A program made the position numbers and the translations under genes. Below, piece by piece: positions 9,830 through 22,432 of a DNA stretch of 64,000 nt. The first letter of the stretch is position 1. Every line of letters starts with the position of its first letter. Source of the DNA: Allolobophora icterica (Eukaryota; Annelida; Clitellata; Crassiclitellata; Lumbricidae); assembly GCA_963556255.1 (NCBI GenBank), contig OY744611.1, positions 2,446,230 through 2,510,229 on the forward strand. The letters run 5' to 3'. The notes under the pieces were generated by a model, which saw nothing but the letters and a program-made list of their open reading frames with translations, was not told where the DNA came from and did no database searches.

Positions 9830-12800
9830 AAGGTTCCATAGAGCAGTTCAAAAGAGGTCCAAGTCCGATTTCCAAGGGCCGGATCAAGAGAGGAGGCAGA
9901 GCAGCTGTCAAGGCCGGTGTCGTTTATGGCGAGAATAATTGGAAAGCGGAGGATCAGATGAGTCAGGGTAGGGGTATTTGAAAAGGTGAGACTTCCCTTT
10001 TGAGTGGAATGATCGGGGGTCGTTAGATAGAGGAACACTTGGAGGAGGATGGAGGACGGGTTGCAGTGATGATGGCGTAGCAGAGAATCAACAAAATTCA
10101 GGGGTGGATCATTCTAGAGGCGTGGCGTTGTGTTATATATGGCTCGGTTGGAGAACTTGAGATGAGTAGTGACTGAGGGTTGAGAAAGATTGAGATAGGA
10201 TGATCTGGTGAAGCGGGTTTCTTGGATGATGAAAAGATCACGGAGGTAATCGGGCTGGGAATATTGTAGGGAATTGTAAGTTAGTGATGGGACTTTGAAG
10301 AGATTTTCAGGGATTTTCGCCAATAGAGTGATTTGAGGATGGGAGTGATAGTGACAGCTCTGGCTAGTAAGTCTTGGATAAGTTGCAAATGCTTGATTTG
10401 GGTGGATTCAAGGTTGAGGAAGAGGAAATTGCAATAATCAAGCTTTGAATGAACAATTGAGGTAGCAATGGTGGAGGCAATTTTAAGGGCGATCATAGGC
10501 ATCGGAGGTCACGAATGTGCATGAAGCAGGAGTGCGAGAGGTTGGAGATGTGGTTGGAGAAGGAGAGATGTGGATCAAAGGTAATACCAAGATTGCGGAC
10601 GGGGGAGTCAGAGGTGAAAGTAAGAGAAGATTAGTCAGTAGATAGGTATATGAAGCTTGAAAGGGTCAGGGATTTTCTTGATTTGATCAGGAAGGCCGAG
10701 GATGATGAATTTAGATTGTGGAAGGGTTAAGGCAGAGGAGATTCGATGACATCCACTGTGACATAAGGTTACCGACGTTGAGTAATTGTGTGATGGAGGT
10801 GGAAAACGAGCTTCAGGTAAAGGATGTGTAGAGCTGCGTTTCATCAGCGTAAAGGTGATGGTCAACAGAGGAGGATTTTATAAGATGGTTAAAAGGGGTG
10901 GTGTACAAGATGAAGAGGAGCGGACTCAGGACGAAGCTTTTAGGGACACCACAGGAGAGGAATGCAGTGGATAAAGGCTATAACAGAGAAGGATCGATGA
11001 GACAAGTAGAATTGGAACCAGAGTAGAGCAGTGCCAGAGATGCCAAACCAAGAAGATAGTCGTTGAAGAAGGAGGCTGTGATCAGTGATGTCAAATGCGG
11101 CGGAAATATCGAGAAGACAGAGGCAGTAGACTTGTTGAAGGATGATGACAGATACCAGTTTATTGTATAGAGACACAAGCAAAGTTTCTGTGGAGTGGTG
11201 TTTAGCGAATTCAGATTGGTGGGGTTAAGAAGTCAATTAGAAGAGAGGTAGTGGTTTAGCCGAGCAAGGACTGTTCTTTCAGTTAACTTAGATAGAAAGG
11301 AAAGATTGGAGATGGGACGGTAGTTAGACAGGTTTTCCTTATCGATATTTGCTCTTTCAGAAGGGGACTGACTAAAGAGTGGTTAAATGGAATTTGGCAG
11401 TCGCCGGTAGAGAGTGAGAGATTGATAATTTTGGTGAATACAGGAACCAGGACTGAGGCACAGTTTTTTTTAGAAGAGAAGTGGGGATAGGATCAAGTTC
11501 GCATTGCTTGTTGGGCAGAGAGTTTGAGAGTGACGCTTCTGCTTCGGAGGCAGGAGAGAGAACTGGAAGAAATGAAGGGGGTGAATTAGTGCTGGAGGAA
11601 TTAGGGGCAGTGTGTGCATAGAACAGATTGTAACTTGAAGCGAAGGGATGAAATTTTGTCAGAGAGAAATGAACAGAAGGTTTCAGCAACAGAGGAGGAT
11701 TGAATGAAGCTAGGTAATAGGGAGGGAGATTTGCAATGAAGGAGAGTGTTGACAACTTTCGAGAGATATCTCGGGTTGGAGGCGCTGGAATGGATGTGTG
11801 AGGAATGGTATTTCTTTTTGGCAGCAGCAATGAGTTTTTGGTATCTGTTGGTGGCTGATTTCAGGATACTGAGGGCTTTTGCTCTGGCTACAGGGACGAA
11901 ATTGTGCTGGTAGATGTGTTCAAGGTGCCTATGGAAAGTTTTAAAGGCTTGGAGGTAGGAAGCAAACCAAGGGTTGCTGGTGTGAACTGAGTTTGGTGAT
12001 GAGTGGCGCATGAATGTCAAGTAGGTTGAAGAGTGTGGAATTGTAACAGGAAAGGAGGCATCAAGGGAAGGGGGAGGGTTTAGAACCAGTTTTGAGTCAA
12101 GAATATTATGGCCTGACGTTCTATGGACCGGGTGAGACGGAAAGAATGAGTCAAGGGAGGAGGCCAAGCAAAAGGTTGATTTCAAGGTCAGCCATGATAA
12201 GATGATGATCAGTGTTGTTTAGAACAGAGTGTGATAGCTTGGGAGATAAGAGGAAGGCAGCAGAGGTGATGAGAAGATCAAGGGTGTGATTCGTGACATT
12301 TGTCGGGGAGTGGACATGTTGGGTGAGATTGACTGAGGAGAGGAGGTTGGGAGTAAGGCAGCGAGAGAGAGAAAGGAGTCAAATTCATCAAGGAAGACAC
12401 AGCGTTTGGAGGATTAGGGGGAAGAGGAGTTCGGTCGGCAGATATTGAAAACTGTCAGCATGTCGGAAGCAAGTCGAAGAGTTGTGGAGGAGCATTCAAA
12501 AGAGCAGAAGGTATGGCGACAGGAATTTAGGACAGTGGACGAAGAAGATAGTGCCATCACCAGAGACTTTTACAGATTTTGAGAAGGTGATGCGAATAAA
12601 GCATAGTAGGGGATAGCAATCACTGAGATGAGGGTTAGAAGACTGAGCAGAGATCCCGGTTTCCTGTAAGGCAGTGAGATCAGGTGGACGACAGCAGGTG
12701 ACAAGATCACTTAGGGCAATGTAGTTTTTGGTGTTGAGAAAAGACCGAATATTGAAGGAATAGAGTAGAAATTTCTTGTTGAGAGACTTGGATGTACGAA

Positions 12801-12850
12801 ATGAGGGGTGTTTGCTGGGACTAGATTTTGTTTTTGATGTCACCAGAAAG
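9830..12850 (-). mobile_element. LINE family C (CR1-like), degenerate, endonuclease to RT
   Basis: Order on the minus strand: endonuclease remnant near 12843-12500 (FNIRSFLNTKNYIALSDLV, ending PPDLTALQETGI), linker 12185-11372, RT core near 11180-10940 (LLDISAAFDITDHSLLLQRL), GVPKSFVLSPLLFILYTTPF near 10960-10900, YADETQLY (canonical YADD changed to YADE) near 10840-10870, and the C-terminal segment LDYCNFLFLNLESTQIK near 10380-10450. The ORF is broken by many stops and frameshifts, so the copy is dead. The same family occurs at 61735-62417 (+). A family 1 SINE abuts its 3' end. Confidence 0.8.
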
Positions 12851-13113
12851 TAATAGAGTGAGCTGGATTTAACGGGTGTTTATGGCGGAGAAATGAACTG
12901 CGTGACGACGAGTGAAAAGGAATGATGCTGTTGGAACGGTCTTGAAATGAGAATACAGTACATTGGCGGTTGGCAGTATTGAACTGGGGAACGAGGTTTG
13001 TTTAAGTCTAATAGGATTTAGAGAGAGACGGATGAAAAGACAAAACAGTAATTGTAGCCAACAATTGTACCCAGATGCGCTGTGTCACCTGGTTTTTTCA
13101 TTAAACGAATATA
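12851..13113. other. Short unassigned stretch
   Basis: It may hold the 5' part of the LINE on the left. No clear motif. Confidence 0.3.
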
Positions 13114-14116
13114 CACTGTGTCCCAATTGAACTGATACCCTTTTTGTTTTGGCAATAAATCTGTCAATTCTAAATACAATTCAATAAGCTTTTAAATATT
13201 CAAAGAGGGATAAATTATCAATATTTTCTGAAAATTTCATTAAATTCTGTCAACAGGATCCAAAGTTATGAACATTCAAATTTGGACATACAAAATTCGA
13301 ACTTTCCAACATGTAAAAGATCAAATTATTTTTTTTGCAAACTGCATACCTTACTTACTAAGTCATAATGACTTCATTTCCATTTAAGCAGACGATAACG
13401 AAAGAAAATGGTTTTCAATGAAGATGACTTGAGCTTGATTAAAATGTTAAGACTAGAAAAACATTACGGAAGGTTTTTGAAGAAATTTCATATTCCGGCA
13501 GCACAGTGTATCCAGCTCACCGAGCAAGAGAAACTGTGGATCTGCTGTCAAGAGAAACTCCAGATTTTATTTCACCCACTCTTTGGTCCTCCAGTAGCCA
13601 TAATCTCCATCTGCTCAACTACAAGATACGGAGCGTCCTTTAAGAACGTGTTTATCCCAAACCCGCGTATACGCGACATTGACCATCTCAAACAGCGAGC
13701 TGTGCAGAAATGGGATCGTTTTGATAAAGAAATTATTGATCGTGCAATCAATGAACATTGGCGAGATCGCCTTAGAGCATGTACTCGAGCTAATGGCGGG
13801 CATTTTTAACATCAACTTTGAAGGACATTTGATTCAAATTAATTTAAATGTTGATGTCTTCACGTTTTGTTCAAATTCTAAATTTTAATAAAAAGAATTT
13901 AAGAAATGACTTTTTACATGTTGGAAAGTTCGAATTTTTTTTGTCCAAATTTGAATATTCATAACTTTGGAACCTTTTGAAAGAATTTAATAAAATTTTC
14001 AGACAATATTGATAATTTATCCCTCTTTCAATGCATGAAATTTTATTGAATTATATTTAGAATTGACAGATTTATTGCCGAAACAAAAAGGGTATCAGTT
14101 CAATTGGGACACAGTG
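13114..14116 (+). mobile_element. Internally deleted mariner/Tc1 element with ~210-bp TIRs
   Basis: CACTGTGTCCCAATTGAACT at 13114 and its inverse ending at 14116 are each flanked by TA (13112-13113, 14117-14118). The inverted similarity extends about 210 bp inward on both sides. TA target sites and an IS630-like ORF identify Tc1/mariner. The middle of the transposase is deleted, so the copy is non-autonomous. Confidence 0.85.
13408..13809 (+). pseudogene. Mariner transposase remnant, N- and C-terminal parts fused by deletion
   Basis: The ATG sits in an A-rich context. The first 25 residues (MVFNEDDLSLIKMLRLEKHYG) match the start of many mariner-like transposases ahead of the helix-turn-helix. 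After about residue 55 the frame jumps to the C-terminal region: IDHLKQRAVQKWDRFDKEII and RDRLRACTRANGGHF resemble the last helix of the catalytic domain. The stretch that should read like WPPSSPDLNPLDY lies in the +1 frame as WSSSSHNLHLLNY, so there is a frameshift and the acidic positions are lost. No DD(D/E) core remains. Cannot be active. Confidence 0.75.
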
Positions 14117-14283
14117 TATATACTAGTGATGTCGAGGCGAACGGAGGCATTTTGAAATGTTGGTCAAATTCGCGAAAAAACGTGAAATACACAAAGGCGA
14201 GCGTCTAGACTCTAGAGGTAGATCAAAATCGAACCTCAGGCGTTTTTACATACAGTTTAAGTTAGTTTAGATAAAAAAAAAGA

Positions 14284-14463
14284 ATGATCTGTACTGATAT
14301 CCTGAATGGTTGGACTAAAGAGAAAGTAAAGACAAACATCGAGGCCGATGAAAAAGTAGAACAGTTTTATCACGCGCTTGTTTCGGGATGTGGGAGAAAT
14401 TCGGTTAAAGGGATAGGAACAATTGGGGGCGTGACACCGGCTGAAAGTAAAAAAATGCTGTAA
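14284..14463 (+). CDS. Small ORF with Death-domain-like C-terminal helices (tentative)
   Basis: 59 codons run from ATG to TAA, with an in-frame TAA just upstream. The stretch DILNGWTKEKVK, followed by VEQFYHALVSGCGRNSV, resembles the last helices of a Death domain (Trp helix, then an ALxxxGRN-type helix). It is too short for a whole domain and no adjoining exon was found. The Death-fold idea is a pattern-level inference, prompted partly by the CARD exon 0.8 kb away on the other strand. Confidence 0.25.
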   Translation: MICTDILNGWTKEKVKTNIEADEKVEQFYHALVSGCGRNSVKGIGTIGGVTPAESKKML

Positions 14464-15197
14464 ATAGTATTCCTTGATGCATACATCAGCTATTCATAGA
14501 TATGCGACTTTCTGTTCATGTTCCGCTGGTACTACATCATATCTATTACACAAATAGGCATATAATTATGTGTGTATATATACGTAAACACGTATGTCAA
14601 ACTAAAGTTCTTGTTAATTAATGCTGTGTGTCTAGACCTACTGAATAACGTTCCTACATTTAACTTCAATTTCATTTAGAAATGCTTAAAATAAGCACAA
14701 ATGGTGGTTCTTTTATACCTTGCTAGTAGATGAAACTGAAACTCAAATATTTTACCTGCCGGAACAGTTTAAAGAGAAACCGTGTTATATACAGTTCAAT
14801 GTGCATGGTCTTGTGTAATTAAAATGAAGTATATTTGATATGACATCAGCGGCCGATGTTACCATGAGATGTCGTTAAACTGATGTTTAAAAATGTAAAG
14901 TCGCTTTGTGTCTTCTAGAGATCGTGCTGCTGGTCATTGAATAAACCACTCTTAACATTCTCGGGCGATCAACCCGCGTTACACGTGGCCTACATGTATA
15001 TAGGTCCAACATACAGAAAAGTAGTCAGTTCTAATACTGAAGCAATGATAATATATACGTTAACTAACTCCAAAACATGAGGGACAAAATTGATTTTACT
15101 GAGCTACCGTAAAGATGCTGAAATTCTTGCTTATGTGTTTATTACTCCGTATATCTAGTATTATAATCATTAAACAAAGTATGTTATTGATCAGACT
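14464..15197. other. Unassigned sequence
   Basis: Nothing recognised between the small ORF and the stop of the CARD exon. Confidence 0.35.
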
Positions 15198-15508
15198 TTA
15201 AATTAAATTATACAGTGAACCTCCTCCGTTTTCGACGATCTTTGCCACTGGCGTTTGGTTTGATTGTCGAAGGCACTTAGCGAAATTTGAAAACTTTTTG
15301 TCGTCGAAGGAACTCACAACGCGCAAAAGTTCAGCGTTCCTATCTCGGTTTAAACGTTGTCGTTGAATGAAGTGACATTGTTCCTCCGTTATGCAGTTGA
15401 GAGACAATAGCGAATCGATGAACTCGTCATTCGGTTGAATAGTTTTCGAAAGATATTTTTCGTTGTTTCTAGAAATTGCTGAGCGTTTTTTATTTTCTTC
15501 ATAAAAAT
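15198..15508 (-). CDS. CARD-domain terminal exon
   Basis: The exon begins after a 3' splice site (TTGGTATTTGCAG, AG at 15509-15510) and ends with a stop at 15198, about 103 codons. From about residue 32 it reads as a caspase-recruitment (Death-fold) domain: EFIDSLLSLNCITEEQCHF, then RDRNAELLRVVSSF, then KKFSNFAKCLRQSNQTPVAK. The order LxxxxILTxxQ, then AxxLLxxL, then FxxFxxxLxxxxQxxLA is the CARD signature. The apparent start codon is TTG, so an upstream exon is required. The exon at 15859-15998 ends in phase 1 and would join in frame. CARDs mediate homotypic assembly in apoptosis and innate signalling. The partner domain is not identified. Confidence 0.7.
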
Positions 15509-15858
15509 CTGCAAATACCAATTATAAATATCACTACATTTTAATTTGAGCAGAGACTCTGAAACTTGTCTTCAACGCGAAACCATTTTCCCGAATGAAA
15601 TAGAAACCTCTGTACCTGCTGACATTTTATTTCACAGATTAGTAAAATGATGGTTTGAGACCAACGAGGCATCACAGGCTCCACAAATATTTAAGAGAAA
15701 CCGCCATCGCTACGACAACCACAAAGCAAACCATTAGTTTGATGCGTCTGCAAAGTCCGGCCCAAACGCCATGTTTTAGGCCTACATGCTGTAGAGTGTA
15801 GACAACAAGATTCGACATGCCTGTAACAAAAACAGTCCACCAACGGTACAACACTCAC

Positions 15859-15998
15859 CCATAACTGGGCCAGCCAATCGGTTCTTGTCACAAAACTCAA
15901 ACACACAAGTCCGTGCTCTGCTAGTGACAATCAAGCGAATCAAATGAGATTTCTCAGCTGTCGCGAATGCAATCCCTTTGGAATGGATCTCACTAAGG
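15859..15998 (-). CDS. Candidate exon upstream of the CARD exon
   Basis: The open stretch lies between an acceptor (TTCGTTTTAAG, AG at 15999-16000) and a strong donor (G|GTGAGT, GT at 15857-15858). It is 140 nt, entering in phase 2 and leaving in phase 1. The CARD exon needs phase 1, so the two join in frame across a 350-bp intron. The encoded LSEIHSKGIAFATAEKSHLI, then CVFEFCDKN, weakly recalls the start of a filamin-type immunoglobulin repeat, as found in some TRIM-related proteins. That is a guess. No exon further upstream was found. Confidence 0.4.
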
Positions 15999-16000
15999 CT

Positions 16001-16894
16001 TAAAACGAAAACGAATAAGACGTTAAACTTCACGAGGACTAACGTATGAACAAGTCCATTAGTGATTATGTTTTGATAAAGTTTATTAAAGTGAAACACG
16101 TATTCTTCATCTATAAGCTTAACACAAGTAATCGATGAACCAAATAGTCGTCCACTCCAGTGTCACGTTTAACAGATTGACAATAGCACCAACATTTTTA
16201 TTCTTAGCTCTATGTAAACAATAAAATATGGAGTAATGTCCACAAAAATGGCTGATGACACTTTGTAAATATCCAGTTTACAAAATAATCACACCTGTTC
16301 AAAAAGCTCTCTCATTTGGTCTTCCAAAAGAGGCAAAACATTCGCCATAGGAGGAATCTTCTATGTATAAGTCTACCCAGTGTTCACCAGGCTTGTAGTG
16401 TGGATCCTTATATCTAACTCATATCATAGATAGTTTTTATAATTCCTAAAAAATACTAATCACCTTGAAGCTAATATAATTTTATATACTTCACTATCCA
16501 ATTTAGTACGGTATATATTGTGTCTTGGAACTGTAATATAAAGTGACTCAGTTTTACAGAGTCTAGTGAGCATTAGCATATTAGCTTTAAGATTCGGACA
16601 ACTGAATCTAAGTTGATGAATGGCGTGCACCATGCAGTAACCCACTGATCAAGGAGAGGAGATACCAGAGCTATTGTCGGCCTTATCAAACAGCAGCTGA
16701 AGCAGTCGTAGACACTCTGCTTAGGAATGCATTACGTGAGCTTTTTAGCCGGGGCGCCGAGTAAGATAAGCGTACACGGACTAAGAGTGCTACTTGTCTC
16801 ACAATAACAGATAGCTAAAAGGAAGTTCAGATGTTAGTATAATAGGAGTAGACGACCGAACATTCAGCAATGTAATAGAGAAGAAATGTGACAG
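16001..16894. other. Unassigned sequence upstream of the CARD-linked exon
   Basis: No additional exon or promoter could be supported. Confidence 0.35.
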
Positions 16895-16937
16895 TTGACT
16901 TACTTCGTCTACCGGTTAGGTAGACGAAGTAAATCAA
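16895..16937. repeat. Near-perfect 19-bp inverted repeat (hairpin)
   Basis: TTGACTTACTTCGTCTACC, a 5-nt loop (GGTTA), then GGTAGACGAAGTAAATCAA: 18 of 19 positions pair. No T-run follows, and no flanking duplication was seen. Confidence 0.6.
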
Positions 16938-18044
<1,107 letters not shown>

Positions 18045-18699
18045 CTCACAATTGACGAAAGACTCGTTCCATATCGAGGTCGATGCAGATTCGTACAATA
18101 CATGCCGTCAAAGCGGGCAAAATACGGCATCAAGTTATAAGGATGTGCTGCGATGTTGAAACCAATACCGTGTACAATGCCAGCATAATTATATATTGCG
18201 GCAAAGAGCGCGCCGATGCAGCTCCAACAAAAGATCTGGGAGGAAACGTTGCCCCCCGCCTAATACAACCTCTTGAATGTGAAGGTCGCAACACAACCAC
18301 TAATAACTTTTCGCCTTTCTTAATTCACGGGACAACGATAGTTTGAAGGACTATTTACCAACAATATAGCATTTTCCAGTTTTTTAAAAACATGGCATGG
18401 AATGGTAGACGAAATTATCAAGGGCTATTTACTAAGAATACAGTATTTGGCCTGTATCTATGTTTAAGCTAATGAGTCTGCGCCTCGTCTTTGCTCCCCC
18501 TCAACCTGCCGTCAGATCGTCAGGGAGGGACTTACCGCTGTTCGTCTGTCTATGAATGCGTGTGTCTGTTTATCTTATCCCAGAGGATTTCGTGGAAACT
18601 AAAGGCCAGATTCTATATACTACTGAGAACAACGGCTCCGCAAAAAACAATTGTGTTGGAACTCGGATCCTTTTTGTGGCATGATTTGTGCGAATCATG
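18045..18699. other. Unassigned sequence
   Basis: No feature recognised. Confidence 0.35.
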
Positions 18700-18960
18700 T
18701 TAGACTATTCTATCAAAGTTATCGCATGTGGTCGAAGCTAAGAAGTTGGAAAGTAATGCATGAAGGAACTTGCCTTTCAGGTAACGCCAGATTGTCTTCT
18801 TGAACCGTTTTCTGGTAATTCTTCGATTGAAGCAAACGTCGACTGACATGAGAGACGTGATAACTTCTTCGTCTCTTTGCTTTGTCACTGAATTCAATAT
18901 CCAGTGCAGATAGGATTTTTGTAAGATAATATCCAACATCTCCAGTGGAAGATCGTTCAG
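18700..18960 (-). CDS. F-box-like exon (tentative)
   Basis: The exon starts after a 3' splice site (CCCAATATTCCAG, AG at 18961-18962) and ends with a stop at 18700, 86 codons. It opens with LNDLPLEMLDIILQKSYLHW, which matches the F-box opening pattern LPxExLxxIL. MSVDVCFNRRITRKRFKK then matches the second half (SLVCxxxxxL). F-box motifs bind Skp1 in ubiquitin ligases. The motif is short and diverged, no other exons could be linked, and it could be a remnant. Confidence 0.4.
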   Translation of the reverse strand: MNDLPLEMLDIILQKSYLHWILNSVTKQRDEEVITSLMSVDVCFNRRITRKRFKKTIWRYLKGKFLHALLSNFLASTTCDNFDRIV

Positions 18961-19571
18961 CTGGAATATTGGGTTATGATTAGTTAATACAGAAATTTAT
19001 GAGGGATACCGAATGAATTAGCTTAACATAAAGTTTAACAGTTCAGAAGACTTTTTGGTACTAACTGAAAATTCAAAGCACTCTCAAATTCATACTTCCA
19101 GCTCAAAGGTAATATCATGAGCTTCTGTCAAGTCTGCTCAACTTATTCTACCTAATTTGTTTACGAGACGTTGCCTTTTAATTCTGATCTTTACTGCCTT
19201 AAATTTTATCGGTTACTTCGCCCAACCACAATCGCTAGTTGTTCTGTCATATCATTTAAATTTATCTGATTTATATAACCAGAATGTTGTTTTTTCTCTC
19301 CTTCAGGATATTGTGCATATTCAATGTTTATTGATTAGCCTAATCAACAGGTATGCTGTCACCTTTACGAAATATTTCAGAAAGAGAGTAAATCAGTCAC
19401 GCCAACATTTTAAAACTGTGTTATCTATTGAGACGATGCTGTCAGAGTATGTGAGACAGGAAGGAAAGAAAAATGGACAAAGAGAGACTAAAATAAAGGC
19501 ATCCCAGCGTTGCTTGTTGTTTGAACAAAGTGTAGATACGAAGACTTCAAATCACTTAGTGTAAGGGTAGG
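18961..19571. other. Unassigned sequence
   Basis: The longest ORF (19157-19561) starts at a non-ATG codon and shows no family motif, so it is not called. Confidence 0.35.
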
Positions 19572-19844
19572 CAGTGCTTTTTTTCAGCCGGAACGCGCCG
19601 GAACGCGCCGGAGCGCACGTTTTTTGAGTTATAATTTGAGTTAAAATAATTTATTTATTTTAATAATAAAAACAATAATTTAATTATTTTAACTTAATTT
19701 CAGTGTTTTGACCTGTTTTCAGTGTTTATTGAGACCCCTCCCAACCCCAGTCTCGTTATTCTCGGGATTTTAGCTAGCCCATAACTGTTCCGTTCCGGAA
19801 CCTATTGTTCCGGTCCGGAACCTTTTTCTAGAAAAAAAGCACTG
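19572..19844. mobile_element. hAT-type MITE (273 bp)
   Basis: The ends CAGTGCTTTTTTTC (19572) and GAAAAAAAGCACTG (19844) are inverted. The flanks AGGGTAGG and AGGATAGG are an 8-bp duplication with one mismatch. Subterminal GGAACGCGCCGGAACG and CCGGTCCGGAACC repeats mirror each other. 8-bp TSD and CAG-starting TIRs indicate hAT. No ORF. Confidence 0.75.
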
Positions 19845-22161
19845 AGGATAGGTGAATACAAGTAAACACAATGACGAACATTAGGCCTACTTCAAAAGTA
19901 AGAAGGTCAGTCCACCAGCTTCAGAGTGAAAAATGTCGAAGAGGGTGAGAAGAAAATGAAGTTTTGCGTGTCTTTGTGCAAATATTCACAAGGAAATTGT
20001 GTGCATAAAATAAGTATGAGGAAAGTCAGCATACTACAGGGTTTGGAGAAACCCGCCTTTGCCCGCAGGGATCGTATATTTATTTTGCTCAGGCTTTATA
20101 GATGTTAAGGCTAGGCATAATTTTGGTGACACCAACATTGAGGATTAAATAAATAATTTAACAGACAATGAAACGAAATGCGATGAGTTTTAAACGCTTA
20201 CAACACTGAGTTTTAAGGTTCTAAAAACTTATTAGTAGGCCCCTACGGTTTATAAAATAATCATCGCTCGAATAACAACGCCTGTCTGTTAACTGGATAA
20301 ACTCAGACAATTTGATCGAAAAACAATTGCTATAGTTTCTTATGATAATAAGTTATACATCTTATTTGAATGTCGGACTTGGCCGCGTTAAAGAAGCGAT
20401 ATCTTTGGAGCCGCTAATTGTACAGACAAAACCTATAAATTACAATTAGAAACGGGAAATATCATCACAATTAATAGGCATTCCTTGCCAGGTAGACCTA
20501 ACTGATATTTTTGCGACGCTGACTCAACACTAGTGACGTGCATGTCTTTCAACAATGCAACTATAATTCCTCAAACACGGTAGTACGTTGACTTTCCGGA
20601 GGTGAATACCACGTTGAGCAAAAATGGTCTTAGGTACAGAAACGGTGTAGATTGTCTTGACCAGTATGGTACTATGATACAAAATGGCAAATTATTGGAA
20701 AACTTAGGATGAGTAATTTTCATTGCTTTCAGTCGTCTCCTTTGACTGAAACTAACAGTGACTTAATTATCACGTGGATCAAACACACATGGAGTAGGCT
20801 AACTTTCAATAACAATAATCAAAGTAGCGACATCTAGCAAATGACTACAGAAATTCGCTGGCCACTTAAATAACTATTGACCTTAGAATTTGCAGCGAAG
20901 TAATGACAATCTAAATAGTTCACAAATAAATAGACAGTAGATACGTATTAACCGATTTCCTTAAAAGTGACTTAGGCAGTAAATCACTAACTGATTGCGA
21001 ATTAAAAGCAGTGAAATGACAACACAAATAGCCTAATTACAAATCTCAAGTAGGCCTACGGATAGGCGTAGACTCCGGGGTGCCGAGGCACGTGCTCCTC
21101 AATAACTGAGGACTTAGCCGCGTTAAAGAAGACAAGGTTTTTTCCTCTCGATTTTTAGGAGCATTCCCCAAAAATTGAGAGGAAAATTTCTTTAAATATT
21201 AAAATATCATGTTTCAATATAGAGAAACTTCTTCAAAAACCGAAAAACAGAGACAAAGAAGTGAAATACTACAATAAATTCATAACGAAAACGAGGATTT
21301 ATTTATATCTTTAAAATCTTCATTATGAAATAAATTTACATGTAAATAAAACGCACCCATTTCATATGCATTACGCAACACTGGAAGCCTCTTAGGCTAG
21401 TTGATTGATTTGGTTTCTTAAAAAAGACAAGAAACAAGTGAACCAAAAAATTTGGTTTTTTGTTCCTTTTTATAAATTTCTCTCTAACACAGAGTCGCAT
21501 GAGACGCGCAGCCAACGCTCTTACTGATGTAGCTCTGTAGTAACTTCCATCGCGTATCAGTTGTAATAAAGCGCCTTAGTGTTGTCGTCTTCTCCCAGCC
21601 AGAACATCACAAAGTTTTGCCAACCCAGACATCAATTTTTAATTCTCTGTAGTATAAAAGTTCCACGGCAAAAATAATAATATAAAGCATGCTGGAAAAC
21701 TTTCAAAGATTCTCACATTAGACAACTACAGGTCTTTAATAATGTGACTAAACCAGATGACTTAACAATGCAAGGATCGTCAACCTTGAGACTAGAAAGC
21801 AGATGTGTCTGATGTATCCTAAATCTGCACAAACTATCAAATTATTGGAAAGAATATTTAAGAGGAAATAAAAACGTACTTCAGTAATCAGGCTCAGTGT
21901 GAGTTAATAGCAATTCAGTGACTTCTACAGCTCCGTTATCACAATGTGCAAGACATCAATCGACTGTCTGATCGCAAAGTGCTTATTGATATATTATTTA
22001 AAATAAAAAATATTGCACAGTCTTACCGTCGTACTATACGAAGGTTTTTTCCGTTCATCTGTTTAAATAAAAATATTAAAAGTATATATATTTTAATGCT
22101 TACAGTATGTTCATACAATGTTCTGTGCATTAGGGCCTACTCCAGGTTTCAAACATTTAGT
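19845..22161. other. Unassigned 2.3-kb stretch
   Basis: No gene recognised. TAGGCCTA octamers lie at 19882 and 21051. The short sequence GCCGCGTTAAAGAAG occurs at about 20382 and 21119. The small ORFs (19926, 21946) are unsupported. Confidence 0.35.
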
Positions 22162-22432
22162 CTAGTGCTTTTTCTAGATAAAAGGTTACGGAACTGAACA
22201 ATCATGGAAGGATTAAATCAAGGTCAATGCCGGAGAAAAAAGCTTTGACGTTTAAGGAGGGGTTTCGGTGAGTATAATAGTTTTAGTATTATTGCCATAA
22301 GTAATTTTACGGAACAATGTTATAACTCGCAAAATTAAATTAATTATTTATATATACCAATAAATACAGAGATAACAGTAATTAAATTAAAATTACTGAA
22401 ATTATTTTTTAATAGCTGAAAAAAAGTACCTG
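22162..22432. mobile_element. Second, diverged copy of the 273-bp hAT MITE, inverted
   Basis: The left end TAGTGCTTTTTCTAGATAAA and following GGTTACGGAACTGAAC match the right terminus of the 19572-19844 copy. The right end GCTGAAAAAAAGTACCTG matches its left terminus inverted. Length (about 271 bp) agrees. No TSD could be recognised, so the copy is old or its edges are altered. Confidence 0.55.

Noticed and set aside
19157..19564. 135-codon ORF with a hydrophobic start resembling a signal peptide
   Set aside because: Begins with TTG, no splice context, no family motif.
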